Shown piece by piece: positions 7,939-16,837 of a stretch of 64,000 bases of DNA; position 1 is the first letter of the stretch, and each line of letters opens with the position of its first letter. Position numbers and translations under genes: made by a program. This stretch comes from an uncultured Clostridia bacterium (GTDB taxonomy: Bacteria; Bacillota; Clostridia; Oscillospirales; Ruminococcaceae), in NCBI GenBank assembly GCA_947307175.1, contig CAMZIK010000003.1, forward strand, positions 1 to 64,000. Reading direction: 5' to 3'. A model generated the notes under the pieces. The model worked only from the letters and a program-made list of their open reading frames with translations. It was not told the DNA's origin and did no database searches.

Positions 7939-9630
7939 ATGATCGAAAAGGAATATCCGACACTTAAAGATGTCAAGCAGATGACTGTACCGCACGGAAA
8001 GCTGATCGCTGCGGACAGACATTCAAGCTCGCACGGAATGATGGCATTGAGCGGTGTCAGCGACACATTTACGCTCAAAGAAGTAAACGGTGAATATGTA
8101 CTTCTGCACTCGCACAAGACCGATATGGACGGAACGACCGAAAAGCTGTACCGTGCCGATGCGCAGGCTTTGCAGAAGATAGCTGAGATAGCTGAGAGGG
8201 AAAATCTTTATGCGTGGGGCGAAATGCGCATTGACCCCGAAAAAGACAGCCGCCCGAAAATATACGACTTTTCAAGCTCATCAGGCATGACGCTTTACAC
8301 AGACGACAGTATACAGAATAGGTTCTCTTTCAACTGCGATACAGCAAGATACTACGGCGCAGGCGACGTGATAGACGAGATAAATAAAATATTCAGCAGC
8401 TATATCACAGATGAGAACTTTATAAGTGAAAAGAAGATACCCATTACCGACCCGAACATCTTAAAGATGAAAAAGAACTATTTCAGGATGCCTATGGGCG
8501 TTGACCCGTCAAAGCAGACTCCGCTGTCGGCAAATCTCGGTGCGTGGAAATGCCCCGAGTGTAATGCTGAGGGAAACACGGGCAAATTCTGCACGAACTG
8601 CGGTTCGCTGAGACCTGCGCCTGAGACAGAGAAAACAGAGCCTGAGACCAAGCCCGAACCCGAGCCTGAACAGGAATGGACTTACAGCGGTGGTGCGTGG
8701 ACTTGTCCCTTGTGTAACGGAGAAGGAAACGAAGGCAAGTTCTGTGCGACCTGCGGAAGCTGGAGACCCGACCTTGACCCGAACAAAGACAAAAGACCAA
8801 AAGCAGATCTGACACCACAGGTACAGCCCGGTCACCCGATGTTCAAAGGTTATCCCGGCGCTATGGGAATATCCGGACAGAAACCCGACGAGCAGCCCGA
8901 AAAACAGGAGCAGCCTGCTTTCCCGATGGAGAACGCACTTGTGAAAGCTATGGGGCTTTTGCCAGGTGATAAGCAAGACGAGCAGCTTGCGGCTCTTCTC
9001 GCAAAGCCGGCACAGCACGGCAGGCTCACCAAGTTTGAGCATCACTGCTGGTCAAACGGTATGACGCCGAACAGTCACCATGAGGACACAACAACGGCAG
9101 AGTGGACCGAAAGCGGCGAGGTGACGGTCAGGTGGTATATGCAGCAGGGCACTGCGGACGCTATGGTGACCGATTACAAGGCAGGCGAAAAGGTCATAGC
9201 AGAGCTTGAAAAGTTTATAACCGAAAGCAACCTCACCAACCTCGGACAGCTCAAATACGACCGTTCAAAAGACCCGTTCTCAGGTATGACCGACACTTCG
9301 GGCGACTCGTATTACACGATGATCTTTGATGATTCGTCTGTCGGAGGGAACAAGTCTGCCTACTTCAAGCTCGACCCTGCGGCGATCAGCCAGCACGGCG
9401 GAGGTGCGATAGCCGAAAAGCTCAGAGACTTCACGCAAAGGCTATGCACCGAAAGCGAAATGCTCTCCTCTCATCTCGAGCCGCCAAAGACACCGGCAAT
9501 GAGCGGCTTTATGGGCATGGGAATGCTTATGCAGCACAGCGAAGCTGAAAAGTGGACCTGCCCTGCGTGCGGATATGACCAGAACGGCGGAAAGTTCTGC
9601 AACAACTGCGGTGAGCCGAGAAACAAGTGA
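7939..9630 (+). CDS. Zinc-ribbon protein with duplicated domain
   Basis: 563 residues, no signal peptide. Two related domains are visible, at about 1-165 and 355-530. Both run 'SxGM...' to beta strands to a helical segment (ALQKIAEIAERENL / VIAELEKFITESNL) to 'FDDSS/YDFSSSSG' to an end helix. Three short zinc ribbons of pattern CPxCx5-8GKFCxxCG lie at about 196-216, 256-276 and at the extreme C-terminus. Acidic Pro/Glu linkers separate them. The function is unknown; such ribbons commonly mediate protein contacts. Located 13 bp after the lipoprotein gene with an AAAGGAGG site. Confidence 0.75.
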   Translation: MIEKEYPTLKDVKQMTVPHGKLIAADRHSSSHGMMALSGVSDTFTLKEVNGEYVLLHSHKTDMDGTTEKLYRADAQALQKIAEIAERENLYAWGEMRIDPEKDSRPKIYDFSSSSGMTLYTDDSIQNRFSFNCDTARYYGAGDVIDEINKIFSSYITDENFISEKKIPITDPNILKMKKNYFRMPMGVDPSKQTPLSANLGAWKCPECNAEGNTGKFCTNCGSLRPAPETEKTEPETKPEPEPEQEWTYSGGAWTCPLCNGEGNEGKFCATCGSWRPDLDPNKDKRPKADLTPQVQPGHPMFKGYPGAMGISGQKPDEQPEKQEQPAFPMENALVKAMGLLPGDKQDEQLAALLAKPAQHGRLTKFEHHCWSNGMTPNSHHEDTTTAEWTESGEVTVRWYMQQGTADAMVTDYKAGEKVIAELEKFITESNLTNLGQLKYDRSKDPFSGMTDTSGDSYYTMIFDDSSVGGNKSAYFKLDPAAISQHGGGAIAEKLRDFTQRLCTESEMLSSHLEPPKTPAMSGFMGMGMLMQHSEAEKWTCPACGYDQNGGKFCNNCGEPRNK

Positions 9631-9644
9631 TAGCTAAAATATGT

Positions 9645-9700
9645 AAAGGCTTACTCGAAAAACGGGTAAGCCTTTGTTTATACTTTTTTGAAAAAGTATA
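9645..9700. terminator. Bidirectional terminator between convergent genes
   Basis: 10-bp stem AAAGGCTTAC / GTAAGCCTTT (9645-9675), followed by a second hairpin TATACTTTTT-tg-AAAAAGTATA (9679-9700). T/A runs lie on both sides, which suits the plus-strand zinc-ribbon gene and minus-strand rubrerythrin. Confidence 0.8.
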
Positions 9701-9705
9701 AACAT

Positions 9706-10305
9706 TTATCTATACAAGCCCCAGTCCGCCATATCAAGACGGATATAATAACCCTGCTCGCCATGGCAGACAGGGCAATTCTGAGGAACTTGTGTGCCTT
9801 CAAGGATATAGCCGCAGTTGAGGCATATCCATTTTGTCGTTTCATCGCTCGAAAAAAGCTTTCCGTCCTTTTGCAGCTGCGCCATTCGCTCAAATCGCTG
9901 ACCGTGGGTGCTTTCTATCGAGGCGATGTTCTCAAAGTCCTGTGCGATCTGCGCAAAGCCCTCATCTCTGGCGGTCTGCGCAAAAGCTTTATATATCTCG
10001 CTGCTCTCTTTGAACTCGTGTGATGCTGCCGAATCAAGTATGCAGGCTATATCGCAGCTGTCCTCGTCAACAGGGTATGCCGCCTGTATCTCGGTCTCCC
10101 CTGCTCCGTTTTGTTTGAGGTGGTCATAGAATATCTCGGCGTGCTCTTTCTCCTGATCTGCTGTGAAGCGGAAAAGGTCTGCAAGCATGAACTGCTTCTG
10201 GGCGATCATCTGCGCCTGCGCAAAGGTATAGCGGTTTCTCGCCTGACTCTCCCCTGCAAATGCACGCATAAGGTTCTGCCTTGTTTTTGAGCTGTTAAAA
10301 TCCAT
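9706..10305 (-). CDS. rbr: Rubrerythrin
   Basis: 199 residues. The N-terminal ferritin-like diiron domain shows the two Glu-rich helices (AFAGESQARNRYTFAQAQM, ADQEKEHAEIFYDHL) plus a second ExxH pair near 130 (IESTHGQRF). The C-terminal rubredoxin-like domain has WICLNCGYI and CPVCHG as Fe ligands. Rubrerythrins reduce peroxide in anaerobes. It lies 13 bp downstream of the ypeB homologue with its own GGAG site, so the two are probably co-transcribed. That pairing is unusual. Confidence 0.95.
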   Translation of the reverse strand: MDFNSSKTRQNLMRAFAGESQARNRYTFAQAQMIAQKQFMLADLFRFTADQEKEHAEIFYDHLKQNGAGETEIQAAYPVDEDSCDIACILDSAASHEFKESSEIYKAFAQTARDEGFAQIAQDFENIASIESTHGQRFERMAQLQKDGKLFSSDETTKWICLNCGYILEGTQVPQNCPVCHGEQGYYIRLDMADWGLYR

Positions 10306-10318
10306 AGTTTTTCTCCTT

Positions 10319-11656
10319 TCAGACTGTCAGCGTTCCAGTGGGCGTTTCGACAAGCAGAAGTATCTGCTGTTCTTCGCCCGTCTCGGCGTTGATATAGACA
10401 AGCACGTTCCTGTCGTTTTTTGCTTTGCACTTGAACTCGTAGCACAGCTTCTCGTCAAGGTTATCTGTCGGGATAATGCACAGCTGAGAGCCTGTAACTT
10501 TGAGCTGCGGAGAAATTTTCTCCTGAGCCTTCAGCTTTGAATAAAGCTTTTTAGGATAGGAACGCTTAGTATGGTTGACAAGATAGCCTCTCTGGTCAAA
10601 ACCGAGTATCTCGCCGTTATCCATTGCGACAGAGACTTTGACAAGATCGGTATAGACGCAGGTGCCGATGTCGTTATAGGCGTAGTTAATAGTCATGACT
10701 CCGTCCTGAACATCTGAATAGGTCGTTTTCATAGAGAGCATACCGACATAATCGAGGAACTTCCCTGCTGCTTTCTGCGCATCTTCCCGTGAGAGCTTCT
10801 CCTCTCCGACATTACGCCATTTAAGAAAATAGGAAACATGTCCTCCGCCCTTTGTTACCTCACAACTTACGGTCTTGTCGGCATTTGTGAAGCGCCAGCC
10901 CGGCATCTTTCCGCCTACCTCGCTGATACTTTCAAAGTCGTTAGCCGAGGAGTTCAGAGCGATACAGCAGCGTTCCAGCGCCTGCTTTTCGCTCACCTGC
11001 GCTTCATTTGCAGTCATTTTCGGTGTCTTTTCCATGATGTTGTCCGAAAACGGTCCGTCATAGATAAGGCTGGGATAGTCGTCAAAGCTTTCCTCAAAGT
11101 CGGAAAAGCCGTCGATAACAGACGGAGTGCTGTCCTGCTTTTCAGGCAGGTCTGCATTTTCAAGATCTAACTCTCCTGCGGTCACCTCGTTTTCAAGTTC
11201 CCACATATCCTCCGAAAGCGTCTTTGAAAAATCATAGAGCTTTGAGATGTTGTCGTAATCCTTCTGCGAGACAGTCTTGTCCTTGTCAAGCTTTTTGGTG
11301 ACGGACAGCGAATAGTTGCCGACCTGAGACAAGAATTTATAGGTGTTGTCAAGCTGCGGCTTATCCATCGGCAGCTGCGACAGTGCAGCTTTTGCAGCGC
11401 TTGCCTGCTGATAAAGCTTTACCGCAAGATCTCTGTGCATATCGGGAGAATTTGTGTAAAGCTGCTTTTCAAGCGTTTCGCTCACATTTCTGCAGGCATC
11501 GGCAAGCTGCTCGACAGCGCTCGAATAGTTGTTCGCAAGTGCAAGTCTGCTTTTGCTTGCATCGTCCATAAGCTGAAAGTTCCTTGCGATGAGAACTATC
11601 AGCGCAAAGATCCCAAAGCTGAATATCCTTATTAGACAGCGTCTTGAGCATTTCAT
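10319..11656 (-). CDS. ypeB: Germination protein YpeB homologue
   Basis: 445 residues. One N-terminal membrane segment (IRIFSFGIFALIVLIARNFQ) precedes a helical region typical of YpeB (LALANNYSSAVEQLADACRN) and C-terminal PepSY-like repeats from about residue 250. In Bacillus, YpeB is needed for correct placement of the germination hydrolase SleB and is normally encoded beside it. Here sleB is absent next door, and rubrerythrin follows instead. The start at 11656 has GGAGG upstream; the longer frame starting at 11710 lacks a site. Two SleB-domain proteins occur elsewhere in the window. Confidence 0.85.
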   Translation of the reverse strand: MKCSRRCLIRIFSFGIFALIVLIARNFQLMDDASKSRLALANNYSSAVEQLADACRNVSETLEKQLYTNSPDMHRDLAVKLYQQASAAKAALSQLPMDKPQLDNTYKFLSQVGNYSLSVTKKLDKDKTVSQKDYDNISKLYDFSKTLSEDMWELENEVTAGELDLENADLPEKQDSTPSVIDGFSDFEESFDDYPSLIYDGPFSDNIMEKTPKMTANEAQVSEKQALERCCIALNSSANDFESISEVGGKMPGWRFTNADKTVSCEVTKGGGHVSYFLKWRNVGEEKLSREDAQKAAGKFLDYVGMLSMKTTYSDVQDGVMTINYAYNDIGTCVYTDLVKVSVAMDNGEILGFDQRGYLVNHTKRSYPKKLYSKLKAQEKISPQLKVTGSQLCIIPTDNLDEKLCYEFKCKAKNDRNVLVYINAETGEEQQILLLVETPTGTLTV

Positions 11657-11740
11657 TTTTTCATTCCTCCGTTCACGACTAATTTGTGCAGAAACACAGA
11701 CTTTATGCACGGCTCGGAAAAAGATTTAAAAATAATGTAA

Positions 11741-11769
11741 TTGAAATGGCTTTCGATTTGTGATATAAT
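11741..11769 (+). promoter_or_regulatory. Sigma-A promoter of the cysteine desulfurase gene
   Basis: TTGAAA (11741-11746), 17 bp, TATAAT (11764-11769), TGa before the -10. Confidence 0.8.
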
Positions 11770-11845
11770 ATTTTTGTTTATAGTCAAAAAGCACGGAGTA
11801 TTCCTGCTTCTTGCTTCTGACCATCTTGCTTCCAGAGGGAAAGGA

Positions 11846-12982
11846 ATGGATATTGTGATATATCTTGATAATGCGGCTACGACCAAGCCGTGCAGGCAGT
11901 CTGTCGAAGCCGTAATGAAAGGCTTGGAAACTTTCGGAAACCCTTCATCGCTGCACAGTCTCGGACTTGAAGCGGAAACTCTTATCTCCGAGCAGCGTGA
12001 AACTATCGCCCGTGCTGTCGGCGCACAGGCAAAGGAGATATTCTTTACATCGGGTGCAACGGAAAGCAGTAACACAGCTATATTCGGAGCTTTCGCTGCT
12101 CACGGCAAGCGCAAACACCGTGTCGTTACAACAACAGTCGAACACCCAAGCGTTGCAAACCCTATCGGTAAGCTTGAAAAGCTGGGCTGCGAAGTCGTAA
12201 GACTCTCGCCCGATGAAAACGGACAGATAGACCCCAAAGCTGTACTTGAAGCAGTCAATGAGGATACATTCCTTGTCAGCATGATGCTTGTCAACAACGA
12301 AACAGGTGCTGTGTTCGATGTGGGCGGAGCTTTCAGTCTGATAAAGAAAAAGTATCCGCAGGTGCTGACTCACTGCGACTGCGTCCAGGGTTTCATGAAG
12401 CTTCCGTTTACAGTAAAAAAGCTGTGTGCGGATATGATCTCGCTGAGCGGTCACAAGATCTATGCACCAAAGGGCATCGGCGCTTTATATGTAAAAAACG
12501 GAGTTCATATCCCTGCATTTCTGCTCGGCGGCGGACAGGAAAGCGGCTTTCGCTCAGGAACGGAGAGCGTTCCGCTTATCTGCGGTTTCGGCGCAGCAGT
12601 AAAAGCGCTTGAAGGGAAAGTCGAGGAGAATCTCAAAAGAGCAAAAGCTGTTCAGGAGCATCTTGTGGAAAAATGCAGCGAGAACGGCGGTATCACGGTA
12701 AACTTTGCCGCAGGCTCACCATACATAACAAGCATATCCGTTGACGGTTTGAAATCAGAAGTACTCTTGCATTTCCTTGAGAAAAAGTACATTTTCGTTT
12801 CCAGCGGTTCGGCCTGCTCCAAGGGAAAGAAAAGCTCGGTGATAAAAGAGTTCAGAATACCAGATAAGCTGACTGACAGCGTTTTGCGCATAAGCATCTC
12901 GGCGGACACTACAACTGAGGACATAGATGCGCTGATGGCTGCACTGTGTGAAGCGCAGTCATCACTTGCGAGAATAAGATGA
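11846..12982 (+). CDS. Cysteine desulfurase (NifS/IscS family)
   Basis: 378 residues. This class V PLP aminotransferase-fold enzyme removes sulfur from cysteine and carries it as a persulfide. Visible are IYLDNAATTKP at the N-terminus, FTSGATESSN, the PLP lysine in LSGHKIYAPKG (about 201) and the active-site cysteine loop SSGSACSKGKK (about 325). ATG 11846 has AGAGGGAAAGG upstream and follows a good promoter; the longer frame begins inside the promoter. thiI lies about 840 bp downstream on the same strand. Such pairs supply sulfur for tRNA 4-thiouridine, so this is the likely ThiI partner. Confidence 0.93.
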   Translation: MDIVIYLDNAATTKPCRQSVEAVMKGLETFGNPSSLHSLGLEAETLISEQRETIARAVGAQAKEIFFTSGATESSNTAIFGAFAAHGKRKHRVVTTTVEHPSVANPIGKLEKLGCEVVRLSPDENGQIDPKAVLEAVNEDTFLVSMMLVNNETGAVFDVGGAFSLIKKKYPQVLTHCDCVQGFMKLPFTVKKLCADMISLSGHKIYAPKGIGALYVKNGVHIPAFLLGGGQESGFRSGTESVPLICGFGAAVKALEGKVEENLKRAKAVQEHLVEKCSENGGITVNFAAGSPYITSISVDGLKSEVLLHFLEKKYIFVSSGSACSKGKKSSVIKEFRIPDKLTDSVLRISISADTTTEDIDALMAALCEAQSSLARIR

Positions 12983-13010
12983 TACAATAATATAGTATGG
13001 GGTGAATGAT

Positions 13011-13412
13011 ATGTTTATCCAGAATGGTATCGAGGGAATTGAAATACTTAGAGCTGAGCTGCCGCAGGAATTGCAGAACTGGCACAAGTTCGGAACGATA
13101 AACGATCTGCATTTCAAATGGGATCTTGATGAATGCAGCGGTGAGTTCGTGCGCTGCATTGATATGGCGCTTGCCTGCAATGGAAGCAGCTTTACGGTTC
13201 AGCTCTCTTTGTTCAATGTAAGCGGAAATCTGAGCTTTGATGCTGCAAACGGCTTTTTCAGCGGGCTTTCAATAGAAGAACGAACAGATGCAGGCTGTGA
13301 AAAAACAAGCAGGTTCAGAGTGTTCTCCGACGAACAGGACTGCCGTTTTGAACTGTTCTGCGAACGGATAAGAGCAGAGCTTTTTTCTGATATAACAAGC
13401 AGTATAGGGTAA
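13011..13412 (+). CDS. Small protein, unrecognised (possibly immunity-protein-like)
   Basis: 133 residues without signal or membrane segments. The start ATG 13011 has GGGGTG 8 bp upstream; an in-frame GTG at 13002 is less likely. The pattern of alternating strands (CIDMALACNGSSFTVQLSLF, FRVFSDEQDCRFELFCERI) resembles small beta-sandwich immunity proteins such as Imm50, but the match is weak. It follows the desulfurase by 28 bp. Its stop codon touches the left inverted repeat of a structured element. Confidence 0.6.
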   Translation: MFIQNGIEGIEILRAELPQELQNWHKFGTINDLHFKWDLDECSGEFVRCIDMALACNGSSFTVQLSLFNVSGNLSFDAANGFFSGLSIEERTDAGCEKTSRFRVFSDEQDCRFELFCERIRAELFSDITSSIG

Positions 13413-13789
13413 ATCAGAATTTAGTTTATTACTATGTATAAAGATGTGCACCCGAAGGGGTTTGGGGGCGATCGGAAAGCCCCCAAAAACAAGAGCTTTA
13501 CATCTGATGTTCAATCCGCCTTTTTGCAGGCGGCTTGAGGCGGCTGGCGTTACCACGGGGCAAGGGAAAGCCCTCTCTTACAGGGCTTTCCCTCTTGAAA
13601 AACAGTCCACAGGACTGTTTTTCAATTCACCCTTTGCCGTGCGCCTGACGTAAGGGATTTCGCTCTCTGCGGAGAGCGACGAGGGCGCTGCCCTCGACCC
13701 GCCACCTTTTTTTACGAGAAAAAGGTGGACGAAAAAACCTGTTTTTATGGCAGGTTTTCAAAGCCTGATTAGACCTATAAATTCTGATT
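13412..13789. repeat. Family I multi-hairpin element, copy 1
   Basis: 378 bp between 12-bp perfect inverted ends AATCAGAATTTA (13412-13423) and TAAATTCTGATT (13778-13789). Inside is a chain of hairpins: a GGGGGC...GCCCCC stem with inner sequence GATCGGAAA; GCCGCC...GGCGGC; GGGAAAGCCCT...AGGGCTTTCCC; a 14-bp stem with core CAGTCC-aca-GGACTG; CGCTCTC-TGCG-GAGAGCG; CGAGGGC-GC-TGCCCTCG; and CCACCTTTTT...AAAAAGGTGG. A second copy lies at 34146-34543. There is no credible ORF. It has the look of a MITE that also folds as RNA. Confidence 0.8.
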
Positions 13790-13819
13790 CATATGCAATA
13801 GATGAAAGGAAAGATAAAA

Positions 13820-14995
13820 ATGAAAGAGATAATACTCTGCAAATACGGAGAGATAGCGCTCAAAGGCTTGAACAAGAGTACCTTTGAGTCGATGATGATG
13901 AAAAGCATCAGGCGCAGGCTGAAAAAAATCGGCGAAATGAAAATAACAAAATCTCAGTCAACCGTTTATGTCGAGCCTCTGGACGAGAGCATCGACGTTG
14001 ACGAGGTTGTGGACAGGCTTTCTAAGATATTCGGAATAATCAAGCTTTGCCGCTGCTGCGTAGTCGAAAAGACAATGGAAGCTATCCTTAACGACTGCAT
14101 TGAATATATCCGTGACGAAATGGAGTCAGCACGGACATTCAAGGTCGATGCAAAGCGCAGCGACAAGAAATTCCCGTACAAGAGTCCCGACATATGCAAC
14201 GAGCTGGGCGGAAAGATATTGCAGGAGTTCCCGCACCTGAGCGTTGACGTTCACAAGCCTGATGTTATCGTGACTGTTGAGGTGCGTGAGCAGAACGCTT
14301 TCATTCACGCAGGCAAGCTTGACGGAGCAGGCGGTATCCCCGTCGGTTCAAGCGGAAAAGCCATGCTTCTGCTTTCGGGCGGTATCGATTCACCTGTTGC
14401 AGGTTATATGATGGCTAAACGTGGTGCGGTCATAGATGCCGTTCATTTTGAAGCTCCGCCGTACACCTCTGACAGAGCAAGAATGAAGGTAGAAAAGCTG
14501 GCAAAGATAATCACGAATTACTGCGGAGACATTGCATTTTACTGCGTGCCTTTCACCGAGATACAGGAAACTCTGCGTGACAAATGCCCCGAGGAACTTT
14601 TCACGATACTTATGCGCCGTCTGATGATGGAGATCGCACAGAGGCTTGCAGAGAAAAACGGCGCTCAGGCACTCGTTACAGGAGAAAGTCTCGGCCAGGT
14701 CGCAAGCCAGACTATGTACGCTATGGTCTGCACTGATGCTGCCTGCCGTCTGCCTGTTTTCAGACCGTGCATCGGACTTGACAAAACGGAAATAATAGAA
14801 ACTGCACGCAAAATAGACACCTTCGAGACATCTATCCTGCCTTATGAGGACTGCTGCACTGTTTTCACACCAAGGCATCCAAAAACAAGACCTACCCTTG
14901 AAGCTGTCGAAAAGGCACAGGCGCTCTATGACTGGGAGCCTATGATACAGAAAGCTCTCGAACAGACGACAGTGCAGATGATAAGACTCGACTGA
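13820..14995 (+). CDS. thiI: tRNA 4-thiouridine synthase ThiI
   Basis: 391 residues. The N-terminal ferredoxin-like and THUMP domains (about 1-170; KYGEIALKGLNK) are followed by an adenylating PP-loop domain with LLLSGGIDSPVAGYMMAKRG. Length and end show that the C-terminal rhodanese domain of enterobacterial ThiI is absent, as usual in Firmicutes, so sulfur must come from the upstream desulfurase. ATG 13820 is chosen over 13802 because AAAGGA lies before it. It modifies U8 of tRNA and may also contribute to thiamine sulfur supply. Confidence 0.95.
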   Translation: MKEIILCKYGEIALKGLNKSTFESMMMKSIRRRLKKIGEMKITKSQSTVYVEPLDESIDVDEVVDRLSKIFGIIKLCRCCVVEKTMEAILNDCIEYIRDEMESARTFKVDAKRSDKKFPYKSPDICNELGGKILQEFPHLSVDVHKPDVIVTVEVREQNAFIHAGKLDGAGGIPVGSSGKAMLLLSGGIDSPVAGYMMAKRGAVIDAVHFEAPPYTSDRARMKVEKLAKIITNYCGDIAFYCVPFTEIQETLRDKCPEELFTILMRRLMMEIAQRLAEKNGAQALVTGESLGQVASQTMYAMVCTDAACRLPVFRPCIGLDKTEIIETARKIDTFETSILPYEDCCTVFTPRHPKTRPTLEAVEKAQALYDWEPMIQKALEQTTVQMIRLD

Positions 14996-15013
14996 CACAG
15001 CCATTTTTTGCTC

Positions 15014-15049
15014 AAACGGTTACAGGACGGTTAAGCTGTGACCGTTTTT
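15014..15049 (+). terminator. Terminator after thiI
   Basis: 12-bp stem AAACGGTTACAG / CTGTGACCGTTT with a 10-base loop and a T run. Confidence 0.85.
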
Positions 15050-15159
15050 CTGTTTGAAACAGAACGTGTTTTATAGTTTTCGGCACTGAGAAATTAACAA
15101 AAAAGCAACAAATCTACGGCGTTTTATGTGCAAATCGGAACAAAAGGAGTGCGTTTTTT

Positions 15160-15693
15160 ATGCAAATCAATAAAAATGACAATTCGGTAACAAAAACTAT
15201 TGACACCGTCGCCGAAGGTGTAGTAAAATATATGATACAGTCGGGTAAAAGTCTTTGCACAGCGGAAAGCTGCACCGGCGGAATGGTCAGCGAAAAGATA
15301 ACTTCCGTTGCAGGTGCATCAAAGATCTTTCTCGGCGGCGTTTGTAGCTACACCGAGGAGATAAAGCAGAAAATACTTGGCGTTAAAAAAGAGACTTTAG
15401 ACAAATATACCGTTTACTCGATGCAGACAGCAAGCGAGATGAGCAAAGGTGCAATGGAGCTTTTCGGGGCTGATGTCGCCGTGGGTATAACGGGTATAGC
15501 AGGACCTGGAGGCTGCGGAGATAAGCCCGCAGGTACGGTCTATATAAGCGTAAGAGACATAAATAACGAGATAGTCAGAGACATAAGGGTGTATGAGCTT
15601 TACACCGATCCTGACAGGGAAACTGTAAGGACGGTATCGGCGCACATAGCGCTTGAAATGATCCTTGAGCTTTGCACCGCAGATGCAGGATAG
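15160..15693 (+). CDS. pncC: Nicotinamide-nucleotide amidase, CinA C-terminal domain protein
   Basis: 177 residues, a stand-alone CinA_C domain. Motifs are TAESCTGGMVSEKITSVAG, CSYTEEIKQKILGV and GITGIAGPGG. The family deamidates NMN to nicotinate mononucleotide in pyridine-nucleotide recycling. AAAAGGAG precedes the ATG. The N-terminal MoCF-like domain of full CinA is absent. The sortase gene starts 11 bp after its stop, suggesting a shared transcript. Confidence 0.9.
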   Translation: MQINKNDNSVTKTIDTVAEGVVKYMIQSGKSLCTAESCTGGMVSEKITSVAGASKIFLGGVCSYTEEIKQKILGVKKETLDKYTVYSMQTASEMSKGAMELFGADVAVGITGIAGPGGCGDKPAGTVYISVRDINNEIVRDIRVYELYTDPDRETVRTVSAHIALEMILELCTADAG

Positions 15694-15704
15694 GATAAAA
15701 CACA

Positions 15705-16769
15705 ATGCCACAGATCAATGACTTCAGTATAAAAAGATACCTTTTCCCGATGAGAGAAGATAACAGGAGCGAAAAACTGCGCAAGATAGTCTTTCTGTTT
15801 TCAATAGTTGTCTTCATCGCATCGCTGGTCCAGCTGGGATTGTTTTTGCGAAACAAAGGGATAGAAGAGAATTACAAACAGGAGCTTCTGAGCTATGCTC
15901 CGCAGCTTGAAGACGATATACCGTTATCTCCTTCCTCACAGCAGCCTGCTCAGACACAGAAGTCAGACCCTTCGTCTCCTTCACAGCCCACAGACCCCAA
16001 AAACACAGCGGCTGAACGGACTGTTCAGCCATGGGCAGAAAAGCTGCTCAAAAAGAATAAGGACGTTGTCGGCTGGCTGTCAATACCTACGCATACCGAC
16101 AGCAAAGGCGATGCATATATAAACACAGCCGTTGTCAAGGGCAAGGACAATGACGAATATCTCTATCTGAACCTCGACAAACAGTACAGCATCTCAGGTA
16201 CGCTTTTTGCGGATTCAAGATGTACTATCGAAAAGGACAAGCAGTCAGACAACATCACCATTTACGGACACCATATGGGCTACATAGGAACAGGTCTGAC
16301 ACATATCCATGAATATAAGCAGGGCGTCGATTTCCTGAAGAAAAACGCCGTTATAAACTTCAATACAATTTATGACAGCAAAAATCAGAGGTATGCCATC
16401 ATCGGCTGCTTTGTTACCAATGCTTTCGAGAGTGCGGACAACGGAAATATCTTCAGATACTGGTCTGCTCAGGATCTTGAGGGCAAGACAAATGAATTCA
16501 ACGAGTGGATAAGCAATGTCAGGAAGTATTCGTGGTATTCTTCTGACATAAACTGCACCGACAAGGACGACTACCTCACCCTTTCTACCTGCTCTGACGA
16601 ATGCTGGGGCATCAGATGGGTAATAGTTGCAAAAAAACTCACAGCAAGCGATGACATCAAAAAGATAACCGAATCCTACAAGGAAAAGCCCGAAAGCGAA
16701 ATATACTTCCCTGCTGTATGGGTCAATAAATACGGCAATAAGAAGGTCTATTTCGGCTGGGATTTCTAA
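15705..16769 (+). CDS. srtB: Class B sortase
   Basis: 354 residues. Membrane segment at about 27-47 (IVFLFSIVVFIASLVQLGLF), a Pro/Ser/Gln linker to about 105, then the sortase B fold. The catalytic His sits in ITIYGHHMG (about 188), Cys in LTLSTCSDE (about 296) and Arg in WGIRWVIVAKK (about 304), with the SrtB-type spacing. Sortase B enzymes attach surface proteins to peptidoglycan. No LPXTG-like substrate is visible in the window. It opens a run of three exported wall-related proteins. Confidence 0.93.
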   Translation: MPQINDFSIKRYLFPMREDNRSEKLRKIVFLFSIVVFIASLVQLGLFLRNKGIEENYKQELLSYAPQLEDDIPLSPSSQQPAQTQKSDPSSPSQPTDPKNTAAERTVQPWAEKLLKKNKDVVGWLSIPTHTDSKGDAYINTAVVKGKDNDEYLYLNLDKQYSISGTLFADSRCTIEKDKQSDNITIYGHHMGYIGTGLTHIHEYKQGVDFLKKNAVINFNTIYDSKNQRYAIIGCFVTNAFESADNGNIFRYWSAQDLEGKTNEFNEWISNVRKYSWYSSDINCTDKDDYLTLSTCSDECWGIRWVIVAKKLTASDDIKKITESYKEKPESEIYFPAVWVNKYGNKKVYFGWDF

Positions 16770-16837
16770 GATCGGGATACACTATAATAAAAGGCAGTCC
16801 GAGGCTGAAGGCTGCCGGAAAGGTAATGTGACGGATA

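Noticed and set aside
13444-13653. 69-codon frame inside family I copy 1
   Set aside because: Not preserved in copy 2, where paired stem changes and insertions break the frame. The structure, not the frame, is conserved.
13412-13789. Family I repeat as an insertion sequence
   Set aside because: Inverted ends are present but there is no transposase, so at most it is a non-autonomous (MITE-like) element. I also saw no convincing target-site duplication.
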